A stretch of DNA of 64,000 nucleotides. It comes from Bradyrhizobium tropiciagri. Lineage in GTDB: Bacteria; Pseudomonadota; Alphaproteobacteria; Rhizobiales; Xanthobacteraceae. Both the position numbers and the translations under genes were made by a program. Within the stretch, counting starts at the first letter, position 1, and every line of letters begins with the position of its first letter. Shown piece after piece: positions 58,574 through 64,000 of this stretch. The notes under the pieces were generated by a model. It did no database searches and was not told the DNA's origin. It worked only from the letters and a program-made list of their open reading frames with translations. The stretch covers positions 124,001-188,000 of the forward strand of contig NZ_JAFCKH010000011.1 in NCBI RefSeq assembly GCF_018130505.1. Reading direction: 5' to 3'.

Positions 58574-60238
58574 TCAATTCACCGAATTGCTCACCATCAC
58601 CTCGATCAGCTTCGCGCCCGGACGGCTGAAGGCGGACTGCATCACGCTCTTCAGCTCCTGCGGATCGGTGACCTTGATCGCCTCGAGCCCGAGCGATCGC
58701 GCCACGCCGGTGAAGTCCACCGGCGGGTCGACGAAATCCATGCCGACGTAGTGGTCATCGCCGTGGAATGCGAGCAGACGCTGCTTGATGATGCGATAGC
58801 CGCCGTTGTTCACGATGACGAAGGTCAGCGGCAGCTTGTGGTTGGCGGCGGTCCACAGCGACTGGATCGAATACATCGACGAGCCGTCGCCGGAATAGCA
58901 GACCACCGGGCGCTGCGGATTGGCGAGGCTGACGCCGACCGCGGCCGGCAGGCCCCAGCCAATGCCACCGGAGGCGAGCGCGTGATAGCCGTAGCGGTCG
59001 CGGTGCGGACGCAGGCCGATGATCTGGCGCGACGAGGTCAGGCCCTCATCGACCAGGATCGCGTTGTCGGGCATCGCCTCGACGACCTGCAGCGCCAGCC
59101 AGTCCGGATCGATCGGCGATTTGTGGCTGGATTTCGAGATCTGCTCGACCAGCGCCTTGCGCTTCGCCGCCCAGTTCTTCGACGCCAGCGCCGCGATCCC
59201 CTGCCTCGCGCGCGTCTCCAGCGCGCCGCCGCCCGCCTGCTTCAGCGCCGGCACCAGTGCGCGCAGCGTCTCCTTGACATCGGCCTTCACCGCGATCTCG
59301 GCGCCGTAGTTCTTGGCGAGATCGCCGTCGACCAGGCCGACCTGCACGATCGAGAGCCCGTCCGGCAGCGGATCGACCTCGCTATAGACCGACATCCGCA
59401 ACGGATCGCCGCCGACTGCGATCAGGAGATCATGCGGCGCCAGCACGTCGCGCGCGACCTTCTGCAGCCGCGCGATGGCGCCCATGAAGCACGGGCTTTC
59501 CGAGAGGAAGTGCGCACCATAGGGCGTCGGCGACTGCCAGGCCGGACAGCCCAGTGTCTCGGCGAGATCGGCGGCCTCGCGCAGCGCATCGCTCTTGACG
59601 ATCTCGTCGCCGACCACGATCACCGGGCGCTCCGCCTTGAGGATGCGCGCGGCCAGCGCGTTCAGCGACTCGTCCGACGGCTTCACGCGCGTATCGACGC
59701 GGGTGGAGCGGCCGAGCTCGATGCCAGCCTCGGAATTGAGAATGTCGCCGGGCAGGGAGATGAACACCGGGCCGGTCGGCGGCGTGGTCGCGATCTTGGC
59801 GGCGCGGCGCACGATGCGCGGCAGGTCTTCCAGCCGCGTCACCTCGACCGCCCATTTCACCAGCGGCGTCGCCATCTGCACCAGCGGGCCATAGAGCACC
59901 GGCTCGGTCAGGCCGTGGCCCTGCTCCTGCTGCCCGGCGGTGAGGATCAGCGGCGTGCCGGTGAAGCTCGCGTTGTAGAGCGAGCCCATCGCATTGCCGA
60001 GGCCGGGCGCGACATGGACGTTGCAGGCGACCAGCTTGCCGGAGGCGCGGCTGAAACCGTCGGCCATCGCCACCACCAGGCTCTCCTGCATCGCCATCAC
60101 ATAGGTGAGGTCGGGATGATCCTTTAGCGCGTGCATGATCGGCAATTCGGTGGTGCCGGGATTGCCGAACAGATGCGTGACACCCTCGTCCTTCAGCAGC
60201 GCCAGAAATGCCGAGCGGCCGGTAATGCGATTCTTCAT
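58574..60238 (-). CDS. Benzoylformate-decarboxylase-like thiamine diphosphate enzyme
   Basis: 554 residues. TPP fold in order: GVTHLFGNPGTTELPIMHAL (residues about 18-37), the catalytic Glu in MQESLVVAMADGF, central domain (VVGDEIVKSDALREAADLAE), YGAHFLSESPCFMGAI near the benzoylformate/phenylpyruvate decarboxylase active site, and the Mg-TPP motif YSGDGSSMYSIQSLW...NNGGYRI. It resembles MdlC-type 2-oxoacid decarboxylases more than acetolactate synthase. Start ATG at 60238 (MKNRITGRSAF) with GGAGGAAAC. Monocistronic. Confidence 0.85.
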   Translation of the reverse strand: MKNRITGRSAFLALLKDEGVTHLFGNPGTTELPIMHALKDHPDLTYVMAMQESLVVAMADGFSRASGKLVACNVHVAPGLGNAMGSLYNASFTGTPLILTAGQQEQGHGLTEPVLYGPLVQMATPLVKWAVEVTRLEDLPRIVRRAAKIATTPPTGPVFISLPGDILNSEAGIELGRSTRVDTRVKPSDESLNALAARILKAERPVIVVGDEIVKSDALREAADLAETLGCPAWQSPTPYGAHFLSESPCFMGAIARLQKVARDVLAPHDLLIAVGGDPLRMSVYSEVDPLPDGLSIVQVGLVDGDLAKNYGAEIAVKADVKETLRALVPALKQAGGGALETRARQGIAALASKNWAAKRKALVEQISKSSHKSPIDPDWLALQVVEAMPDNAILVDEGLTSSRQIIGLRPHRDRYGYHALASGGIGWGLPAAVGVSLANPQRPVVCYSGDGSSMYSIQSLWTAANHKLPLTFVIVNNGGYRIIKQRLLAFHGDDHYVGMDFVDPPVDFTGVARSLGLEAIKVTDPQELKSVMQSAFSRPGAKLIEVMVSNSVN

Positions 60239-60566
60239 GTTTCCTCCGGGCCTGTCAGCGCATTGGCCGACGAGATGGCGGAGATGACCAAAGTTGTGCC
60301 GCGGGAGCAATCGAGCGCAGGGTCATGGCTGCATTCCGCTGGCGCGCGTCTGACGCTGCAGGGGAGCCGTCGAACGGGGCGGTACCAAAAATGCCGAAAA
60401 CAACCCCATGCAAAGTAGCCGGCGGCGCCGGCGCTCGACAGAATACTTGACACGTCGGGCAACTCAGGGGTATTCTTCCAATATTCCGAAATTGTGAAAG
60501 CGCCGCGGTCGACCCACATGCTGGTCGGGTTAAACGAGTCCGCTGGTCAGCTCGAAACCGGGTTGA
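60239..60566. other. 328-bp gap, no gene
   Basis: No supportable gene. Near 60470-60500 the sequence ATTCTTCCAATATTCCGAAA resembles ATATTCCTCCAGTACTCCGA at 62937-62956, suggesting a short diverged repeat. Otherwise nothing recognisable. Confidence 0.45.
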
Positions 60567-61085
60567 TCAAAACATCCCCTCGCGATCGCTCTTTTTCTTC
60601 TTTTTCGAGCGCTGCCAGACCACGCCGGGATAGCCCTTCAACGGCACCAGCGGCTCGCCGATGTAGGCCCATTCCTGCAGTTCCTCGATCGCGATGTGAT
60701 AGAGCGGCTGCCGTCCGGTGCGGCCGGAGAACAGCGCGCGCGGGATATTGACCATGTGCGGCGAGCGGGCGCGTTCATACACGATCGGCGTGCCGCAATT
60801 GGCGCAGAAGCTGCGTACGGTCTTGCTCGCGGCGTCCTCGTAGCGCGACAGTTCGTTCGCGCCTTGCGTGATGCGGAAGCGTTTGCGCCAGCTGCCGACA
60901 TAGGTGGCGTAGGCCGCACCATGCGCGCGGCGGCTGGCGGGCGTGTGATCGTGCCAGGCCCAGCGTGCGGGGACGTCGATCTCGAAACGGATTTTTCCGC
61001 ACAGGCATTGGCCGGCCGCGGGTTTCGCCAGCGCCACGGGTTTTGACTTCTTCGCCGGCGAAAAGTCTTCGTCTTCCGGAAACAT
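60567..61085 (-). CDS. GFA-family (formaldehyde-activating-like) protein lacking the central Cys motif
   Basis: 172 residues. The GFA beta-fold is recognisable: AAGQCLCGKIRFEIDVP at the start and RSFCANCGTPIVYERARSPH in the middle. Classical members have a CHCxxC zinc motif between them; here that stretch reads WAWHDHTPASRRAHGAA, so two of three Cys clusters remain. It also has an N-terminal polar extension (MFPEDEDFSPAKKSKPVA) and a lysine-rich tail (SKKKKKSDREG). Start after GGGAGACC. Role unknown; glutathione-formaldehyde adduct formation is doubtful. Convergent with nothing close. Confidence 0.78.
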   Translation of the reverse strand: MFPEDEDFSPAKKSKPVALAKPAAGQCLCGKIRFEIDVPARWAWHDHTPASRRAHGAAYATYVGSWRKRFRITQGANELSRYEDAASKTVRSFCANCGTPIVYERARSPHMVNIPRALFSGRTGRQPLYHIAIEELQEWAYIGEPLVPLKGYPGVVWQRSKKKKKSDREGMF

Positions 61086-61120
61086 CGGGGTCTCCCGGTG
61101 TGCTCATGGAGCGAGCTATC

Positions 61121-61208
61121 GTAGCCCGGATGCAGCGCAGCGAAATCCGGGAACAGTTGATCCGCGGATACAAAGGCCCCGGATTGCGCTGCGCTTCATC
61201 CGGGCTGC
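61121..61208. repeat. Palindromic intergenic repeat, family F
   Basis: GTAGCCCGGATGCAGCGCAG...CGCTGCGCTTCATCCGGGCT, inner CGAAATCCGGG / CCCCGGATTGCG. A single copy in this window; this type is frequent in bradyrhizobial intergenic DNA. Between the GFA-like gene and the OYE gene. Confidence 0.75.
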
Positions 61209-61229
61209 GAAGCCACGAACGTGCTACGT

Positions 61230-62357
61230 CTACACCTGCGCCAGTTCGTCGTAGACCGGATAATCCGTATAGCCCTTCTCCTCGCCGCCATAGAAGGTCG
61301 GGCGGTTGTATGGCGTCAGCGGATAGCCGCGTTGCAGGCGGCGCGGCAGGTCCGGGTTGGAGATGAAATAGCGGCCGAAGGCGATCGCGTCGGCGTGACC
61401 TTCGGCGACCGCGCTCGCGGCGCTGTCGCCGACGAAATTGCCGGCGGTCAGCAGGACGCCACTCCACATCGGACGGTACAGCACCATCGCCGACGGCACG
61501 TTCTTCCAATCGACATCGGCGCGGCCGGTGCCGGAGGCGCGCGGCTCGATGAAATGCAGGTAGGCCAGCCCGAGCTTGTCGAGCGATGTGATGGCGTGGC
61601 TGTAGAGCGGCATCGGGTCGCTCTCGCCGCTGCCATTGGCGATGCCGAACGGCGACAGCCGCACGCCGACGCGATCGGCGCCCCAGACGTCGATCACCGC
61701 CTGCGTCACCTCCATCAGGAAGCGGACGCGGTTCTCGATCGAGCCGCCATACTGGTCGGTCCGCACGTTGCTGCGCGATTGCAGGAACTGCTCGACCAGA
61801 TAACCGTTGGCGCCGTGGATCTCGACGCCGTCGAAGCCGGCGGCCAACGCATTCTTCGCGCCCTGACGATAGGCCTCGACCATCAGCGGAACTTCACGGG
61901 TTTCGAGCGCGCGCGGCGTTTCATACTCGACCACCTTGCCGTCCGCCGTCATCGCCTTGAACTCGGGCGCGATCGCCACCGCCGAGGGCGCCACCGGCAG
62001 CGCACCATCCGGCTGGTACGAGGAGTGCGAGACGCGGCCGACGTGCCAGAGCTGCAGGAAGATCAGCCCGCCCTTGGCGTGCACCGCGTTCACCACCTCG
62101 CGCCAGCCCGCGATCTGGGCCTCGCTGTAGATGCCCGGGACGCCGGGATTGCCGAAGCCGGTCGCGACCACCGGCGAGGCTTCCGCGATCAGCAGCCCGC
62201 CGGGCGTGGCGCGCTGGGCGTAATATTCGGCGTTGAGCGGCCGGGGCGCGAGGCTCGGCCGTGCCGCCCGCATCCGGGTCAGCGGCGCCATCACGACGCG
62301 ATGCCTGAGCTCATAGCGACCGACCTTGAGCGGAGTGAACAACGACGGAGGATTCAT
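61230..62357 (-). CDS. Old Yellow Enzyme-family alkene reductase
   Basis: 375 residues, usual length. FMN-dependent NAD(P)H reductase of alpha,beta-unsaturated carbonyls and nitro compounds (NemA/XenB group). Motifs: VMAPLTRMRA (N-terminal strand), QLWHVGRVSHSSYQPDG, DGVEIHGANGYLVEQFLQSR...SNVRTDQYGGSIENR (His/Asn and Tyr catalytic region), GVRLSPFG and AFGRYFISNPDLPRRL. Start after GGGGCAGGC. Divergent from the ModE-type regulator (145 bp). Confidence 0.95.
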   Translation of the reverse strand: MNPPSLFTPLKVGRYELRHRVVMAPLTRMRAARPSLAPRPLNAEYYAQRATPGGLLIAEASPVVATGFGNPGVPGIYSEAQIAGWREVVNAVHAKGGLIFLQLWHVGRVSHSSYQPDGALPVAPSAVAIAPEFKAMTADGKVVEYETPRALETREVPLMVEAYRQGAKNALAAGFDGVEIHGANGYLVEQFLQSRSNVRTDQYGGSIENRVRFLMEVTQAVIDVWGADRVGVRLSPFGIANGSGESDPMPLYSHAITSLDKLGLAYLHFIEPRASGTGRADVDWKNVPSAMVLYRPMWSGVLLTAGNFVGDSAASAVAEGHADAIAFGRYFISNPDLPRRLQRGYPLTPYNRPTFYGGEEKGYTDYPVYDELAQV

Positions 62358-62502
62358 GCCTGCCCCAAATATTCCTGTGTGGTTCGCGTTATAGCCTGGG
62401 CACGATCCCTGCGGAAACCGGTGCCGATTGCTTGCGGATATGTCCGTGATCTAACGGGTTCATCTTGTTCGTAAAAGCGGATAGTGGCAATCTCATCACC
62501 TG

Positions 62503-62907
62503 ATGCCCGTGAGCAATCCCTCCATGCCGAAACCGAGCGCCAGATCGCTCCCCTCCCTCAGCGTCCGCATCGACCTCGATGCCGAGGACCGGATCGGGCC
62601 CGGCAAGATCCTGCTGCTGGAGAATATCCGCGAATGCGGCTCGATCTCGGCCGCCGGCCGCGCCATGGACATGAGCTACAAGCGCGCCTGGGACCTCGTC
62701 GACGAGATCAACCGGATTTGCCGGCAGGCCGCGGTGGAACGGCAGACCGGCGGCAAGAACGGCGGCGGCGCAGTGCTGACCCCGTTCGGCCTCTCGCTGG
62801 TGGCGCGCTACCGGAAGATCGAGCGCGACGCCGCGACCGCCGTGCGCAAGGACCTCGAGGCGCTGCGCAGTGACATCGGCAGGCCGAAGAAGGCCGCGGG
62901 GCGGTAG
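62503..62907 (+). CDS. Short ModE-type HTH regulator
   Basis: 134 residues: the LysR-like winged HTH of ModE only (GKILLLENIRECGSISAAGR, AMDMSYKRAWDLVDEINRIC, GGKNGGGAVLTPFGLSLVAR). The C-terminal molybdate-binding (TOBE/Mop) domains are absent, as in the many single-domain ModE-like regulators; these may respond to molybdate through other means or have another signal. Start uncertain between ATG 62503 and ATG 62524. Divergent from the OYE gene; no mod transport genes are in the window. Confidence 0.88.
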   Translation: MPVSNPSMPKPSARSLPSLSVRIDLDAEDRIGPGKILLLENIRECGSISAAGRAMDMSYKRAWDLVDEINRICRQAAVERQTGGKNGGGAVLTPFGLSLVARYRKIERDAATAVRKDLEALRSDIGRPKKAAGR

Positions 62908-63393
62908 ACGGGGCCGTCGCAGGGGCGCAGCGCCGATATTCCTCCAGTACTCCGAAATCACGCAAGGGTTGGGTGAGCGGCGGCGTCTGCGAGCGCGCCG
63001 AATGTTGAGACCTGTACCCCCTCACCCGGATTGCATCTCTCGATGCAATCCGACCTCTCCCCGCAGGCGGGGAGAGGTGAGGAGGAGCCAGCGAGTCGCT
63101 ACTCAGCTTCGCCAAGCAAAGACTGGATCGGCTCCCTCGCGCTGGTCTCTTGAAGGCATGATCGAGCCGCGATCAAACGTGAACGCCGCCCAGGCTGTCA
63201 CAAAACAGCAATTGTAGGGTTGATAGAACGACCTCAGCGAGATGACGCCGAGGCGACCTTCATGCACCTCCTGATTTCGGTCAGGAACGTTGCGGTCCTG
63301 CCGAAAACACCTATCGCGACGTCAATCATCGAGCAGTCGGCGAGATCAGGCTTTCGCTGGCTTCAGCACGTCGTTCTGCAAGAGGGCTAGCGG
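62908..63393. other. 486-bp gap with one half repeat
   Basis: No supportable gene. Holds the half repeat at 63018-63079. The open frames on the minus strand at 63326-63580 lie opposite the cytochrome gene and look like shadows. Confidence 0.55.
63018..63079. repeat. Half copy of palindromic repeat, family D
   Basis: CCCTCACCCGGATTGCATCT...CCTCTCCCCGCAGGCGGGGA then GAGGTG matches the right half of the copy at 52756-52900, with its own stem GGATTGCATC / GATGCAATCC. The left half is absent. Confidence 0.7.
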
Positions 63394-64000
63394 TTGATCG
63401 TTCGAGTGTTTCTGTCGGCTGCGGCTGGCCTTGCAATGGCGTTTGTTCTCCAGCACGCGTTTGCCTTTCCGGTCGAAGGCGTGCAGACGCCCCTTCCCGT
63501 TGGAACCGAGCTGGACGATGATGCGATCGATCAGCCCCGAGAGCAGTTCCATTCCGAAGCCATCGAAGGTCAGAAATCATACCTGGTTAAGCTCGGAAAC
63601 ATGGCATTCAATACGCCCGCCATTCTCGGTGGCACCGCACTGAAGGGCGGCATCAGTTGCGGCACATGCCACATCAACGGTACGTCCAATTCGAAGTTGT
63701 TCATCCCGGCATTGTCGATCCGGCCGGGCAGCTTTGACACCACGAGCAGTCTGTTCAATCCGAAAGCCGAAAACTTCGTTCTCGATCCGGTTCGGGTGCC
63801 GAGCTTGCGCGGCGCGCGTTATCTCGCACCCTACGGCAACGACGGCAGAAAGGAATCGCTGCGCGATTTTGTCCGCACCGTGATCGTCGACGAATTCTCA
63901 GGTCCTGATCCCTCGCCTGCGGTCCTCAATGCGATCGTCGCCTATATCGAGGATATCGATTTTCTGCCCAACCCCCGCATCAGTATCGGCGGAAAATTGG
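63394..64000 (+). CDS. Di-haem cytochrome c peroxidase-like protein (3' part cut off)
   Basis: The first 202 codons of a probable periplasmic cytochrome c peroxidase / MauG-type protein. The TTG at 63394 gives MIVRVFLSAAAGLAMAFVLQ...HAFA, a good signal peptide, with AGAGGG upstream and an in-frame stop (TAG) 6 bp before it; the GTG at 63406 or ATG at 63436 are less likely. One haem site is visible, CGTCHING (about residue 98), followed by PSLRGARYLAPYGNDGRKES and RDFVRTVIVDEF, typical of the family. The second haem site would lie beyond the window. Function beyond the family is not deducible. Confidence 0.75.
   Translation, partial: MIVRVFLSAAAGLAMAFVLQHAFAFPVEGVQTPLPVGTELDDDAIDQPREQFHSEAIEGQKSYLVKLGNMAFNTPAILGGTALKGGISCGTCHINGTSNSKLFIPALSIRPGSFDTTSSLFNPKAENFVLDPVRVPSLRGARYLAPYGNDGRKESLRDFVRTVIVDEFSGPDPSPAVLNAIVAYIEDIDFLPNPRISIGGKL

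Noticed and set aside
58751-60127. 458-codon open frame on the plus strand
   Set aside because: Shadow of the benzoylformate-decarboxylase-like gene.
1-64000. CRISPR arrays, tRNA/rRNA genes, transposons, integrases, toxin-antitoxin or phage-defence genes
   Set aside because: Looked for and not seen; the only repeated DNA is palindromic intergenic elements and the internal GAF duplications.

Overview
This is 64 kb of GC-rich chromosome from an alphaproteobacterium, most likely Bradyrhizobium or a close relative in the Nitrobacteraceae. The signs are the 41-residue form of ribosomal protein L36, a class I cytochrome c2, several TctC-type solute-binding proteins, paired flavin monooxygenases, and families of long palindromic intergenic repeats of the kind common in bradyrhizobia. 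The assignment is inferred from gene content only. I see no tRNA, rRNA, CRISPR array, insertion sequence, integrase or phage gene. The region reads as ordinary chromosome rich in catabolism, transport and regulation.

Layout. 1-6 kb: truncated GlcD-type FAD oxidase, cytochrome c2 with a clear terminator, PoxB pyruvate oxidase, a membrane-anchored alpha/beta hydrolase, small unknown proteins, a TPR protein, and rpmJ with a good sigma70-like promoter. 6-14 kb: an unknown protein; an amidohydrolase / dienelactone hydrolase / haloacid dehalogenase run followed by YbaK; an orphan TctC; and a LysR gene divergent from pirin and wrbA. 14-21 kb: a DUF5996 protein, a cupin-like (JmjC-fold) protein that has lost its metal ligands, a GH5 hydrolase with a polymerase-like membrane protein, and small secreted proteins. 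21-25 kb: a giant five-GAF GGDEF-EAL protein. 25.5-29 kb: a three-gene catabolic operon (Ldh-type dehydrogenase, LLM monooxygenase, FAH hydrolase). 29-31 kb: a second cupin-like protein with intact metal ligands, coupled to a CelD/BcsL-type acyltransferase. 31.5-37 kb: an Lrp regulator divergent from a fused indolepyruvate oxidoreductase, then a DUF3311 / sodium:solute symporter pair. 37-43 kb: an orphan TctC, and a LysR gene divergent from an EmrAB-type efflux operon with an AhpD-like protein. 43-49 kb: a D-amino-acid transaminase and a gltIJKL-type amino acid ABC importer whose binding-protein gene is overlapped by a hydrolase and an unknown gene. 49.5-53 kb: a complete tctCBA transporter. 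53-64 kb: an IclR regulator, an MHS-type permease, an M20 peptidase, a second LLM monooxygenase, a benzoylformate-decarboxylase-like enzyme, a GFA-like protein, an Old Yellow Enzyme, a short ModE-type regulator and the start of a c-type cytochrome peroxidase.

The best candidate for something undescribed is the pair of cupin-like paralogues. One keeps the HxD...H iron triad and is translationally coupled to an acyltransferase. The other has replaced all three ligands (Arg, Glu, Tyr) and is divergent from a GH5/polymerase pair. Other leads are a 9+9 bp perfect palindrome in the Lrp/indolepyruvate oxidoreductase intergenic region, palindromic repeats placed inside four transport operons, and convergent genes that overlap in coding sequence.
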